Shown piece after piece: positions 33,304 through 42,089 of a DNA stretch of 64,000 nt. The stretch's first letter is position 1. Each line of letters opens with the position of its first letter. Under the pieces are notes generated by a model, which saw nothing but the letters and a program-made list of their open reading frames with translations, was not told where the DNA came from and made no database searches. The DNA lies in the NCBI RefSeq assembly GCF_003096035.1, contig NZ_CP029186.1:943001-1007000 (forward strand), written 5' to 3'. A program made the position numbers and the translations under genes. Source of the stretch: Flavobacterium album. GTDB taxonomy: Bacteria > Bacteroidota > Bacteroidia > Flavobacteriales > Flavobacteriaceae.

Positions 33304-33327
33304 AACCTGAAACTTGAAACCTGAAAC
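33304..33327 (-). repeat. Heptamer repeat arm between sufC and the four-helix-bundle gene
   Basis: AACCTGA, AACTTGA and AACCTGA units in tandem, the inverted partner of 32848-32872. It starts seven bases from the sufC stop. Confidence 0.7.
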
Positions 33328-33333
33328 AAATTG

Positions 33334-34080
33334 CTAATTCTCCGATTTTATCCAGTCGTAACCCTTCTCCTCAAGTTCATAAGCCAGCTCCTTACCACCG
33401 GATTTAACGATTTTGCCATTATAAAGCACGTGTACAAAATCAGGCACGATATAATCAAGCAGCCTTTGGTAGTGGGTGATCACGATAACCGCATTGTCTT
33501 CGCTGCGGAGTTTGTTGACGCCATTGGCCACAATACGCAATGCGTCGATATCCAGACCGGAATCGGTCTCATCCAGTATCGCGATCTTTGGCTCAAGCAT
33601 CGCCATCTGGAAAATCTCGTTACGCTTTTTCTCACCACCGGAAAAGCCTTCGTTAAGCGAACGCGAAAGGAATTTACGGTCGATCTCCAGAAGCTCCGAT
33701 TTTTCACGGATAAGCTTCAGCATCTCGTTGGCCGGCATTTCCTCGCGGCCCTGCGCCTTACGGCTCTCATTGATGGCTGTTTTCATGAAGTTGGTCACCG
33801 ATACCCCCGGTATTTCCACAGGGTACTGGAATGACAGGAACACGCCTTTGTGCGCCCTTTCTTCCGGGGCAAGCTCACCGATGTCCTCGCCTTCCAGAAG
33901 GATCTCGCCATCAGTCACTTCATAATTCTCATTACCGGCAATTACCGATGAAAGCGTACTCTTCCCGGAACCGTTCGGCCCCATGATCGCATGTACTTCG
34001 CCGGCCCTTACTTCAAGGTTAATCCCTTTTAAAATCTCTTTATCTTCAACACTTGCGTGCAGGTTTTTTATTGATAACAT
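33334..34080 (-). CDS. sufC: Fe-S cluster assembly ATPase SufC, 248 aa
   Basis: ABC-type ATPase of the SufBCD scaffold. Walker A is GPNGSGKST (36-44), signature [15 protein letters not shown], Walker [13 protein letters not shown] and the His switch VITHYQRLL, all as in SufC. The long signature [11 protein letters not shown] distinguishes it from transport ATPases. It is separated from sufB by a toxin-antitoxin pair, 42 bases after the toxin stop. Confidence 0.97.
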   Translation of the reverse strand: MLSIKNLHASVEDKEILKGINLEVRAGEVHAIMGPNGSGKSTLSSVIAGNENYEVTDGEILLEGEDIGELAPEERAHKGVFLSFQYPVEIPGVSVTNFMKTAINESRKAQGREEMPANEMLKLIREKSELLEIDRKFLSRSLNEGFSGGEKKRNEIFQMAMLEPKIAILDETDSGLDIDALRIVANGVNKLRSEDNAVIVITHYQRLLDYIVPDFVHVLYNGKIVKSGGKELAYELEEKGYDWIKSEN

Positions 34081-34122
34081 TAGTATTTGATTAAAGCTAA
34101 ATGCTTGATATTCTTTTAATAA

Positions 34123-34410
34123 TTATTCGTAATGTCCTTTTGCCGAGAGTATACTGAGAATTTCAATTGTATTCTCATCGATGATCTCATATACCAGTCG
34201 ATGCTCTTTGTCTATCCTCCTTGACCATTTTCCTAAAAGCCCATATTTTAATGCCTCCGGTTTTCCAATTCCTGCATAAGGATTTTCCTGAATGGCTTTA
34301 ATAAGCGTGGAAATTTTCTTCAATATGATCTTATTTCCCGATCTCTTCCAAAACGCTATGTCCTCCTCAGCTTTCTCAGAAAACGCAACTATTTCAATTC
34401 TTTGAGCCAT
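34123..34410 (-). CDS. Txe/YoeB family addiction toxin, 95 aa
   Basis: A RelE-superfamily ribosome-dependent mRNase. The YoeB signature is visible: IGKPEALKYGLLGKWSRRID with E52 and R64/R65, then HRLVYEI, and the C-terminal KGHYE with H93 and Y94, matching the E. coli YoeB catalytic E46, R65, H83 and Y84. Free toxin would cleave mRNA at the ribosomal A site. The start overlaps the antitoxin stop by one base. It lies inside the suf operon between sufB and sufC, which is unusual. Confidence 0.92.
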   Translation of the reverse strand: MAQRIEIVAFSEKAEEDIAFWKRSGNKIILKKISTLIKAIQENPYAGIGKPEALKYGLLGKWSRRIDKEHRLVYEIIDENTIEILSILSAKGHYE

Positions 34411-34619
34411 TAAAGTCCAAGGAATTTATCGAGGTCTTTCATTTCAATCCTCTTGCCGCCTCCATTCCTAACTTCTTCTGAAGCTTCCAAAATTTCTTTT
34501 ACAAATTCAGGGTTATACGGCTTATCATCGTTTTGTGCAATTTCAAATCCCATTTTTTCAGCCAAAGATCTTAAGAATGGTAAATCTTTCTTTTTTACAT
34601 TTTTAAAAACTACATCCAT
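34410..34619 (-). CDS. Antitoxin partner of the YoeB-like toxin, 69 aa
   Basis: A small charged protein in the antitoxin position (upstream, overlapping the toxin by one base). It has an N-terminal strand-helix part (MDVVFKNVKKKDLPFLRSLAEKMGFEIAQ) and a C-terminal region (YNPEFVKEILEASEEVRNGGGKRIEM KDLDKFLGL split here for reading) with the EEVRNGG.. segment common in antitoxins that wrap RelE-type toxins. It does not look like a classical YefM/Phd and resembles DUF2683-like antitoxins of Bacteroidota. It should bind the toxin and autoregulate the pair. Confidence 0.8.
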   Translation of the reverse strand: MDVVFKNVKKKDLPFLRSLAEKMGFEIAQNDDKPYNPEFVKEILEASEEVRNGGGKRIEMKDLDKFLGL

Positions 34620-34689
34620 GACTTTATCATTTAATTAGATATTCGTCTACAACTTTAAAAACAACTCCGAACCCCCGAACCCGGAACAG

Positions 34690-36138
34690 TTATCCTACAC
34701 TTCCCTCCAAACTTATCTCCAGCAATTTCTGCGCTTCAACCGCAAATTCCATTGGCAGCTTATTCAGTACATCTTTGCTGAAGCCGTTCACGATAAGCGC
34801 AATCGCCTTCTCGGTCGGGATACCCCTTTGGTTGCAGTAGAATACCTGGTCCTCGCCAATTTTGCTGGTAGTGGCTTCATGCTCTATTTTGGCCGTGGTA
34901 TTTTTCGATTCAATGTACGGGAACGTATGAGCCCCGCAGGCATTGCCCATAAGAAGCGAGTCGCATTGGGAGAAGTTACGTGCATTGTCAGCCCTTGAGC
35001 CTATCTGCACCAAACCACGGTAGCTGTTCTGCGACTTGCCAGCCGAAATACCCTTTGATATGATTGTGCTTTTGGTATTCTTGCCTAAGTGGATCATCTT
35101 GGTACCGGTATCGGCCTGCTGATAGTTGTTGGTCACGGCAATAGAATAGAATTCCCCTACCGAGTTATCGCCTTTCAGCACGCAGCTTGGGTATTTCCAG
35201 GTTACGGCCGAACCCGTCTCTACCTGCGTCCAAGATATCTTGGCGTTCTTTTCGCAAAGGCCGCGCTTGGTCACAAAGTTATATACGCCTCCCTTGCCTT
35301 CTTTATTGCCCGGGAACCAGTTTTGTACGGTCGAATACTTTATCTCGGCATCATCCATCGCGATAAGCTCCACCACTGCGGCATGCAGCTGGTTCTCGTC
35401 GCGGCTTGGCGCGGTACAGCCTTCGAGGTAGCTCACATAACTGCCTTCATCGGCAATTACAAGCGTACGCTCAAACTGTCCTGTTCCTGCCTGGTTGATA
35501 CGGAAATAAGTGCTTAATTCCATTGGGCAGCGCACCCCTTTCGGGATATAGCAAAACGACCCGTCTGAAAATACAGCCGAGTTGAGCGCTGCATAAAAAT
35601 TGTCTTTCTGTGGAACAACAGATCCTATGTACTTTTGCACCAGCTCCGGATGTTCTTTTATCGCCTCGGATATCGGGCAAAAAATAATACCTTTCTCTGC
35701 AAGTGTTTTCTTGAATGTCGTAGCCACCGAAACGGAGTCTACCACAATGTCAATAGCAACATTGTTCATTTTTTTCTGCTCATCGACAGAGATGCCCAGC
35801 TTTTTGTACATTGCTAAAAGCTCCGGGTCTACATCGTCAAGCGTTTTGTTCGGGTCGACCGCTTTGGGTGCCGAGTAGTAGGATATCGCCTGGAAATCAG
35901 GCTTTTCATAATGCACGTTCGCCCACTCCGGCTCGGTCATTTCCTTCCAGGCACGAAAAGCCTCAAGGCGCCAGTCGGTCATCCATTGCGGCTCTTCTTT
36001 CTTTTTGGAAAGCGCCCTCACCACATCCTCATTGAGGCCAATGGGAAAGGTCTCCGATTCTATATCAGTATAAAAACCGTACTCGTACTCCTTGGTTTCG
36101 AGTTCGATCTTTAATTCTTCTTCTGTGTACTTACTCAT
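34690..36138 (-). CDS. sufB: Fe-S cluster assembly protein SufB, 482 aa
   Basis: SufB is the core scaffold subunit of SufBCD. It has the family motifs [14 protein letters not shown] at the N-terminus, [60 protein letters not shown] and the C-terminal [20 protein letters not shown], which holds the conserved cysteines proposed for cluster assembly. Length is normal. The leader carries AACCTGA/AACTTTA heptamers right before the ATG. Its downstream neighbour is now a toxin-antitoxin pair. Confidence 0.97.
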   Translation of the reverse strand: MSKYTEEELKIELETKEYEYGFYTDIESETFPIGLNEDVVRALSKKKEEPQWMTDWRLEAFRAWKEMTEPEWANVHYEKPDFQAISYYSAPKAVDPNKTLDDVDPELLAMYKKLGISVDEQKKMNNVAIDIVVDSVSVATTFKKTLAEKGIIFCPISEAIKEHPELVQKYIGSVVPQKDNFYAALNSAVFSDGSFCYIPKGVRCPMELSTYFRINQAGTGQFERTLVIADEGSYVSYLEGCTAPSRDENQLHAAVVELIAMDDAEIKYSTVQNWFPGNKEGKGGVYNFVTKRGLCEKNAKISWTQVETGSAVTWKYPSCVLKGDNSVGEFYSIAVTNNYQQADTGTKMIHLGKNTKSTIISKGISAGKSQNSYRGLVQIGSRADNARNFSQCDSLLMGNACGAHTFPYIESKNTTAKIEHEATTSKIGEDQVFYCNQRGIPTEKAIALIVNGFSKDVLNKLPMEFAVEAQKLLEISLEGSVG

Positions 36139-36145
36139 TTTTTTT

Positions 36146-36256
36146 GTTTCAGGTTAAAAGTTTAAAGTTTCAGGTTGCTGCCTCAAACCCAACAAAACCT
36201 TTATGTTAATGTTGTTCTTTCAGGAGCCAGGCAACTTTAAACCTGAAACCTGAAAC
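36146..36256. repeat. Inverted heptamer-repeat element between sufA and sufB
   Basis: GTTTCAGGTT at 36146 and GTTTCAGGTTGC at 36168 on one side, and AACCTGAAACCTGAAAC at 36240-36256 on the other, can form a long hairpin with a ~60-base loop that spans the whole sufA-sufB gap. Confidence 0.7.
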
Positions 36257-36261
36257 TAAAT

Positions 36262-36591
36262 TTACAGTGAGAAGCTCTCCCCGCACCCGCACGTTCTCTG
36301 TGCATTAGGGTTGTTGAAAACAAAGCCTTTGCCATTAAGCCCACCCGAATATTCGAGTGTTGTACCGGCAAGGTACAGGAAGCTTTTTTTATCTACGGCT
36401 ATCTTTATATCATTGTCTTCAAACACTTTATCATTTTCGCCCAAGGCATTGTCAAACTTAAGTTCGTACGACAAACCTGAACATCCGCCACTCTTTACGC
36501 CTACCCTTACATAGTCGGTCGATGGGTTAAAACCCTCATCCTCCATAAGCAGCGCAACTCTTTTCTTTGCTGTTTCAGATACTTTTATCAT
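36262..36591 (-). CDS. sufA: A-type Fe-S carrier protein (HesB/IscA/SufA family), 109 aa
   Basis: An A-type carrier that receives and transfers Fe-S clusters. The three conserved cysteines are C37 (GGCSGLSYEL), C101 and C103 (RTCGCGESFSL). Length is typical. It is first in the suf operon and has a consensus promoter with an iron-box-like site over the transcription start. It could also be named iscA-like; position next to sufB favours sufA. Confidence 0.95.
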   Translation of the reverse strand: MIKVSETAKKRVALLMEDEGFNPSTDYVRVGVKSGGCSGLSYELKFDNALGENDKVFEDNDIKIAVDKKSFLYLAGTTLEYSGGLNGKGFVFNNPNAQRTCGCGESFSL

Positions 36592-36600
36592 AACTTTATA

Positions 36601-36619
36601 ACTTGGAATTAATCTAAAT
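36601..36619 (-). promoter_or_regulatory. Candidate iron-regulator box at the suf operon
   Basis: Minus-strand ATTTAGATTAATTCCAAGT lies between the -7 box and the sufA ATG. It matches hmuR O1 (plus) except for four transitions. Confidence 0.6.
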
Positions 36620-36625
36620 TGGGTA

Positions 36626-36655
36626 CAAAGATACCATATTGTTTACAGAATGCAA
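36626..36655 (-). promoter_or_regulatory. Promoter of the suf operon
   Basis: Minus strand: TTG (36653-36655), 19-base spacer, TATCTTTG (36626-36633); full consensus. Confidence 0.88.
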
Positions 36656-36721
36656 TAAATGCCCCCCATTTTATGATTATGGGCTGATAAGCAATCCCTA
36701 TGCCTGATTTTGAGTAAAATA

Positions 36722-37228
36722 TTAGTACACTTCTCCGTCCATTACATTTTTGCAAAAGTCGGCGAAGTCGATACCTATTTCATCAAAGTCGCCCTCACCT
36801 CTAAAAGGGCAGCTGTCGTAGAATTCGCCAACCTGGCCAAACAATTCCGACGCTTTGTCGCAGCATAGGAAAAAATTGCCCCTGTCGTTACGATGGCCAA
36901 CTGCAAGCCAAAAAGCAGGAGGATAACCAAGATTGCCTTCGCAGTTAAAATAATCAAATGTGTGGGTAACCATCCCGTAAAACCCATAAAGGTAAAGTTC
37001 CTGCCCCGGCAAGGGGACAATGGAATCGTTATCCACCGTTTGCAGGTATTTGATGTACGCTTCAGGTATTACGAATTGTTCCCTGCGATCATACGGGAGC
37101 TCTTCGAACATAGAAAATGCATGCAGCAGCAGGTCGCTTGTCATTGATGCAAAATATTCGCTGCCGGTGCTATTGGAGCGTTTGCCTTTATTGATCAGGT
37201 TTTGAACAGGGTCTGTAATGTTTTCCAT
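36722..37228 (-). CDS. Hypothetical protein, possibly SMI1/KNR4-like, 168 aa
   Basis: A soluble acidic protein without a signal peptide. It contains ELPYDRREQFVIPEAYIKYL, LPGQELYLYGFYGMV, PPAFWLAVGHRNDRGNFFLCCD and a C-terminal FADFCKNVMDGEVY. The pattern of a Tyr/Gly loop, a strand with cofactor-like ND.G and a final F..F helix recalls SMI1/KNR4 fold proteins, many of which are toxin immunity proteins, but I cannot confirm it. It is a single gene between the suf promoter and a divergent MBL hydrolase. Confidence 0.65.
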   Translation of the reverse strand: MENITDPVQNLINKGKRSNSTGSEYFASMTSDLLLHAFSMFEELPYDRREQFVIPEAYIKYLQTVDNDSIVPLPGQELYLYGFYGMVTHTFDYFNCEGNLGYPPAFWLAVGHRNDRGNFFLCCDKASELFGQVGEFYDSCPFRGEGDFDEIGIDFADFCKNVMDGEVY

Positions 37229-37364
37229 GATTAGCGGATTAAAAGTAATGCGAAATTAATTTTTAGTTTTAGATTATGCCTTCATACGATAGCTATAGAT
37301 GATTATTCGCGCAAGCATATGCAAAATTCGCACTGCTTTACTTTAACCATCTTTTGTCTATAAA

Positions 37365-37384
37365 CCAAATTAAGCTTAATTTGG
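37365..37384. promoter_or_regulatory. Perfect 20-bp palindrome upstream of the MBL hydrolase gene
   Basis: CCAAATTAAGCTTAATTTGG is a perfect inverted repeat centred 27 bases before ATG 37402. Its position suits a dimeric repressor operator. No good TAnnTTTG box lies beside it (the nearest, TTAATTTG, is within the palindrome and has one mismatch). Confidence 0.55.
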
Positions 37385-37401
37385 CTGCAAACAAATAAAC
37401 A

Positions 37402-38259
37402 ATGAAACTTTACCCTATAGAAACCGGAAACTTTAAGCTCGATGGCGGTGCGATGTTTGGCGTGGTGCCAAAACCTATATGGACTAAAACAAACCCAGCC
37501 GACGAGAATAACCAGATCGACATCGCGGCCCGGTGCCTCCTCATAGAAGACAGCAACCGACTGATACTCATAGATACCGGAATGGGCAACAAGCAGAGCG
37601 ATAAATTCTTCGGCTACTACTCGCTTTGGGGCGACCATAACACCGACAAGTCATTAGCTAAATACGGTTTCCACAGAGATGATATTACCGATGTATTCAT
37701 GACGCACCTGCATTTTGACCACTGCGGGGGCAGTGTGCAGTGGAATAAAGACCGTACCGGTTATGAGCCCACCTTTAAAAATGCTCACTACTGGACCAAC
37801 GATAAGCACTGGGAGTGGGCCACAAAACCCAACGCCCGCGAAAAGGCATCGTTCCTGTCTGAGAACATACTGCCAATGCAGGAAAGCGGACAACTGAAAT
37901 TCATTAACAGGCCGGAAGGCGATTTCCTTGCAGAAAGCGAATTAGGCTTCGGGATATTTTTTGCCGACGGGCATACCGAAAAGCAGATGATACCGCACAT
38001 CAGTTACAACGGAAAGACCATCGTGTTCATGGCCGACCTGCTGCCTACTGCCGGGCATATCCCGCTGCCATACGTTATGGGGTACGATACACGCCCACTT
38101 CTCACATTAGATGAAAAGGCAAAATTCATGAATGCCGCTGCCGATAATGGGTATTACCTTTTCCTGGAGCACGATGCCCACAATGAGATAATTACCGTAG
38201 AGCATACCGAAAAAGGCGTAAGGCTGAAGGAAGTTTTTTCATGTGAAGATATTCTTTAG
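37402..38259 (+). CDS. MBL-fold metallo-hydrolase (AHL lactonase-like clade), 285 aa
   Basis: Metallo-beta-lactamase fold with the zinc motif THLHFDHCGG (HxHxDH, about 101-107), the downstream His in FADGHTEKQM and Asp in VFMADLLPTAGH, and a final His in FLEHDAHNE. The N-terminal IPIxTGNFKLDGGAMFGVVPK pattern is typical of the family that includes N-acyl-homoserine lactonases and related lactonases. No signal peptide, so probably cytosolic. The true substrate is unknown. A perfect palindrome in the leader suggests regulation by a dimeric repressor or activator. Confidence 0.9.
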   Translation: MKLYPIETGNFKLDGGAMFGVVPKPIWTKTNPADENNQIDIAARCLLIEDSNRLILIDTGMGNKQSDKFFGYYSLWGDHNTDKSLAKYGFHRDDITDVFMTHLHFDHCGGSVQWNKDRTGYEPTFKNAHYWTNDKHWEWATKPNAREKASFLSENILPMQESGQLKFINRPEGDFLAESELGFGIFFADGHTEKQMIPHISYNGKTIVFMADLLPTAGHIPLPYVMGYDTRPLLTLDEKAKFMNAAADNGYYLFLEHDAHNEIITVEHTEKGVRLKEVFSCEDIL

Positions 38260-38348
38260 CGGATCATCATAACGAAATGTTAAAATTTCTGCTTAATGTA
38301 ACTTACAAAGACTAATTTAGTCAAATATTAAATTGTAAATTCAATACC

Positions 38349-39959
38349 ATGAAATTCAGATCGCTTTATCTGTCGGCTGCCCTCGCTTTGTTCCTTGCAG
38401 GCTGCAGCGCTACCAAAAAAATAACGGCAGAGCCTATTGCCATACCTGCTTCGATAACTGCTAAAACAGCGCCGCTCAGCGACACCCAGGAGAAACGCTG
38501 GAGCCATCTTGACCTTGTAAAGGATACCATTCCGGGAATGAGTGTAGACAGGGCTTACGAACTGCTGAAAGACAGGAAAAGCACCAAAATAGTTGTGGGC
38601 GTAGTAGACTCAGGTGTGGATATCGAACATCCGGACCTTAAGCCTGTGATATGGACGAACACCAAAGAGATTGCAGGAAATAATATAGACGATGATAAAA
38701 ACGGATATATTGACGACGTTCATGGCTGGAATTTCCTTGGCGATGCAGAGCATGAAAACCTCGAATTCGTGCGTATCCTGAAAAAAGGTGACGACGGATC
38801 AGCCAGGTATAAAAAAGCAAAAGCGGAATACGACAAGGAATACCGCGAGGCAATGGCGGAAATGCAAAAAATAGATGGCATTGCCAATATCGACAAGATA
38901 TTTCAGGAAAAAACCGGCAAGAAGAATTACACAGTTGAAGACCTAAAAAACCTTAAGGTTAGTGATCCAAGGCTTGAAGAAGCAAAACAAGGCTTTATTG
39001 GTATTTTCAGCAGCATATCCAAAGAAGAATTTGATGAGGAGATAAGCGGCGCTAAAGAACATTTTGAAAACACGCTGAAATACAACCTCAACCAGAAATT
39101 TGACGGTCGCAGTATCGTGGGTGATAACCCGGATGACATTAACGACCGCAAATACGGCAACAACAACGTGACCGGCCCTGTTAAAGACGGCGCCAAACAC
39201 GGTACACACGTAGCGGGCATCATTGCACAGGTGCGTAACAACAGCCTTGGCGGCGACGGTATTGCCAGCAACAATGTAGAGATCATGTCGGTTCGTGCAG
39301 TGCCGGATGGCGATGAGTACGACAAAGACGTGGCGCTTGCTATCCGTTATGCAGTAGACAATGGTGCTAAGGTGATCAATGGCAGTTTTGGAAAATATTA
39401 CTCTACGCACAGCGACTGGGTTTACGATGCCATTAAATATGCAGCACAGAAAGATGTACTTATCGTTTGTGCGGCAGGTAACGAAAGCAAAGACCTTGAC
39501 CCCGCAGGCAGCGTTGCAGAGCGTTATCCTAACGACGACATGAACTCTGCTACAGAGATATCTGACAACTTCCTTTGCGTAGGCGCCATAAGCTATTCTT
39601 ACGGGCCGGAACTTATCGCTGATTTCTCTAACTACGGAAAAACAGATGTAGATGTATTTGGCCCAGGCGTACGCATTTATGCTACTACCCCGAACAATAA
39701 GTACGAATTCCTTCAGGGAACATCGATGGCCTCGCCAAATGTAGCAGGTGTAGCAGCGCTTATCCGTTCGTACTACCCAAGCCTGACGGCATCACAGGTA
39801 AAGCATATCCTTATGGATTCAGGCCTTGCGATAAATATGGATGTAGCATTGGGCGGCGACCCTAAAGACATGAGGGCTTTCAGCGAGCTGTCAAGGTCAG
39901 GGCGGATCGTGAACGCTTACAACGCCATCATTCTTGCTGACAAGATGTCGCGGAAATAA
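38349..39959 (+). CDS. S8 family serine peptidase (subtilase) lipoprotein, 536 aa
   Basis: A lipoprotein signal (MKFRSLYLSAALALFLAGCSA, Cys19) is followed by a subtilisin domain with the triad D87 (VVDSGVDIEHPDL), H284 (HGTHVAG) and S459 (GTSMASPNVAG), and oxyanion N378 (CAAGNES). An insertion of about 150 charged residues between D and H (coiled-coil-like KAKAEYDKEYREAMAEMQK) is common in Bacteroidota subtilases. No T9SS C-terminal domain, so it is probably a membrane-anchored periplasmic or surface protease. A strong terminator follows. Confidence 0.94.
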   Translation: MKFRSLYLSAALALFLAGCSATKKITAEPIAIPASITAKTAPLSDTQEKRWSHLDLVKDTIPGMSVDRAYELLKDRKSTKIVVGVVDSGVDIEHPDLKPVIWTNTKEIAGNNIDDDKNGYIDDVHGWNFLGDAEHENLEFVRILKKGDDGSARYKKAKAEYDKEYREAMAEMQKIDGIANIDKIFQEKTGKKNYTVEDLKNLKVSDPRLEEAKQGFIGIFSSISKEEFDEEISGAKEHFENTLKYNLNQKFDGRSIVGDNPDDINDRKYGNNNVTGPVKDGAKHGTHVAGIIAQVRNNSLGGDGIASNNVEIMSVRAVPDGDEYDKDVALAIRYAVDNGAKVINGSFGKYYSTHSDWVYDAIKYAAQKDVLIVCAAGNESKDLDPAGSVAERYPNDDMNSATEISDNFLCVGAISYSYGPELIADFSNYGKTDVDVFGPGVRIYATTPNNKYEFLQGTSMASPNVAGVAALIRSYYPSLTASQVKHILMDSGLAINMDVALGGDPKDMRAFSELSRSGRIVNAYNAIILADKMSRK

Positions 39960-39974
39960 TCACAAAAAAACATT

Positions 39975-40008
39975 TTAATGGAAGGGCGTGATCCCTTCCA
40001 TTTTTTTT
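39975..40008 (+). terminator. Terminator of the S8 peptidase gene
   Basis: AATGGAAGGG (39977-39986) and CCCTTCCATT (39993-40002) form a perfect stem followed by T8. Confidence 0.92.
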
Positions 40009-40019
40009 ATTTTTAACGC

Positions 40020-41918
40020 ATGAAAAAATTACTCTTAGCAGCATTACTATCGGCTTCGGGCCTTTTTGCACAGCACAATCCCAATCCCGGCTATTGGCAG
40101 CAGCATGTGAATTACAAAATGGATGTTTCCATGGATGTAAAAACGTACCGCTATACCGGAAAGCAGGAACTGGTATACACCAACAACTCTCCCGATACGC
40201 TGTATCGCGTGTTCTATCATCTGTATAATAATGCCTTCCAGCCCGGCAGCGAGATGGATGCGCGCTTGAAAGCGATATCTGATCCCGACAAAAGGATGGT
40301 GAAGAGCTTTAAGAGCGGCGACAAGACCGTAAAAGAAAGCCGCATCAGCACATTGAAGCCCAATGAGATTGGCTACCTCAAGATAACCAACCTGAAACAG
40401 GATGGTGCCGACCTTCGTAACAAAGTTGCAGGAACCATACTTGAAGTAGACCTTGCAAAGCCCATATATCCCGGAAAGTCGACAACCTTTACCCTCGACT
40501 TCGAAGGGCAGGTACCCGTGCAGGTACGCCGCAGCGGAAGGAACAATGCTGAGGGTGTTGCGCTTTCGATGACGCAGTGGTACCCGAAAATGGCTGAATA
40601 TGACTTCGAGGGCTGGCATGCCAATGCTTACATAGCGCGTGAGTTCCATGGCGTGTGGGGCGATTTTGATGTAAAGATCACCATCGACAAAGACTACACT
40701 ATTGGCGGAACCGGCTACCTTCAAAACAAGAACGAGATAGGTAAAGGTTACCAGGATGCAGGCGTGGAAGTAAAATACCCGAAGAAAGCAAAAACCCTTA
40801 CGTGGCATTTTGTAGCGCCTATGGTGCATGATTTTGCATGGGGCGCAGACAACAATTACGCCCACGACAAAATAATGGGCGATAACAACACCGAGCTGCA
40901 TTTCTTTTATAAAAACACGCCTGAAAACATTGAAGGCTGGAAAAAGCTGCAGCCTAAAACTGCTGAGATACTCAAGTTCTACAATAAGACAATTGGGAAC
41001 TATCCGTACAAGCAATATTCTGTGATACAGGGCGGCGATGGCGGTATGGAATATGCCATGTGTACGCTGATTACCGGCCATACTTATGAAGGCCTGGTTG
41101 AAGTGACGGTACACGAATTCGGGCACTCCTGGTTCCAGCATGTACTGGCTTCCAACGAAACAAAACACGGGTGGATGGATGAAGGGTTTACCTCATATGT
41201 AGAAGCGTTGGCCATGCAGGCCGTAATGCCTGCTGTGGTAAAAGAAGGCGAAGAAGAGCCAAACCCTTTTGCAAGCGCTTATTCGAATTATTTCTACATG
41301 GTAAAGACCGGCAAAGAGCAGCCGCTGACCACACAGGCCGACCGTTTTGACCAGAACATGCTTTATAGCATTGCTTCCTACAGCAAAGGCGAGATATTCC
41401 TTTCGCAGCTGGGTTACCTGATAGGCGAAGACAAGCTGGCAAAAACCATTAAGCGTTATTTTGCCGATTATAAGTTTACGCACCCTACCCCGATGGACAT
41501 CAAGCGTACTGCCGAAAAGGTGAGCGGTGCCCATCTGGACTGGTACCTTACCGATTGGACAGAGACGACCAATACTATAGACTACGCCATTAAGGAAATG
41601 AAAGAAGATGGCAACACGACCAAAGTGACGCTGGAGAGAATAGGACGCATGCCAATGCCTATAGATATCATTGTTGTGGCAGACGACGGCACGCAGGAAA
41701 GCTATTACATACCGCTGCAAATGATGCATTACATTAAAGATAACCCGTTCCCGAACCTGAAGAGAAATGTACTGGATGCATGGGATTGGGGCCACCAGAC
41801 CTATGAGTTCACCATCAATAAGCCAAAAGCATCGATACAGGTACTGGTTATAGACCCTACAGAGTTGATGGCCGATGTGAATAAGGAAAATAACGCGTTT
41901 ATCAGGGGAGCAAAATAG
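40020..41918 (+). CDS. M1 family metallopeptidase, 632 aa
   Basis: Gluzincin aminopeptidase with a signal peptide (MKKLLLAALLSASGLFAQ). The zinc site is H365-E-F-G-H369 (TVHEFGHSW) with third ligand E388 (HGWMDEGF). The exopeptidase motif appears as GGMEYA (341-346) in place of GAMEN. It lacks a T9SS sorting domain and should work in the periplasm or at the cell surface on peptides. It follows a terminator and so needs its own promoter, which I cannot place with confidence in the 11 bases between T-run and ATG; read-through from the S8 gene is possible. Confidence 0.94.
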   Translation: MKKLLLAALLSASGLFAQHNPNPGYWQQHVNYKMDVSMDVKTYRYTGKQELVYTNNSPDTLYRVFYHLYNNAFQPGSEMDARLKAISDPDKRMVKSFKSGDKTVKESRISTLKPNEIGYLKITNLKQDGADLRNKVAGTILEVDLAKPIYPGKSTTFTLDFEGQVPVQVRRSGRNNAEGVALSMTQWYPKMAEYDFEGWHANAYIAREFHGVWGDFDVKITIDKDYTIGGTGYLQNKNEIGKGYQDAGVEVKYPKKAKTLTWHFVAPMVHDFAWGADNNYAHDKIMGDNNTELHFFYKNTPENIEGWKKLQPKTAEILKFYNKTIGNYPYKQYSVIQGGDGGMEYAMCTLITGHTYEGLVEVTVHEFGHSWFQHVLASNETKHGWMDEGFTSYVEALAMQAVMPAVVKEGEEEPNPFASAYSNYFYMVKTGKEQPLTTQADRFDQNMLYSIASYSKGEIFLSQLGYLIGEDKLAKTIKRYFADYKFTHPTPMDIKRTAEKVSGAHLDWYLTDWTETTNTIDYAIKEMKEDGNTTKVTLERIGRMPMPIDIIVVADDGTQESYYIPLQMMHYIKDNPFPNLKRNVLDAWDWGHQTYEFTINKPKASIQVLVIDPTELMADVNKENNAFIRGAK

Positions 41919-41944
41919 TGAATCCTAAAATACAAATTTCAAAG

Positions 41945-41974
41945 AGCGGTGCCGGTATGGTGCCGCTTTTTTTT
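41945..41974 (+). terminator. Terminator of the M1 peptidase gene
   Basis: AGCGGTGCC pairs with GGTGCCGCT (two G-U pairs) and is followed by T8. Confidence 0.88.
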
Positions 41975-41992
41975 AATGAAAGTATAAGCCAC

Positions 41993-42026
41993 AAAAAAAC
42001 CTCTGGTTGTTGCGGACCAGAGGTTT
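41993..42026 (-). terminator. Terminator of the small secreted protein gene
   Basis: Minus strand: ACCTCTGGT / ACCAGAGGT stem with an 8-base loop followed by T7. Confidence 0.88.
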
Positions 42027-42089
42027 GTGAAAACAGATAAAATAGATAAAAAACCTGTTTTGCTATGGATATATATAGGCGCTAAAAAA

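Noticed and set aside
40047..41168. 373-residue open frame antisense to the M1 peptidase gene
   Set aside because: It arises from codon composition of the real gene. The sense frame has the complete HEFGH and E motif.
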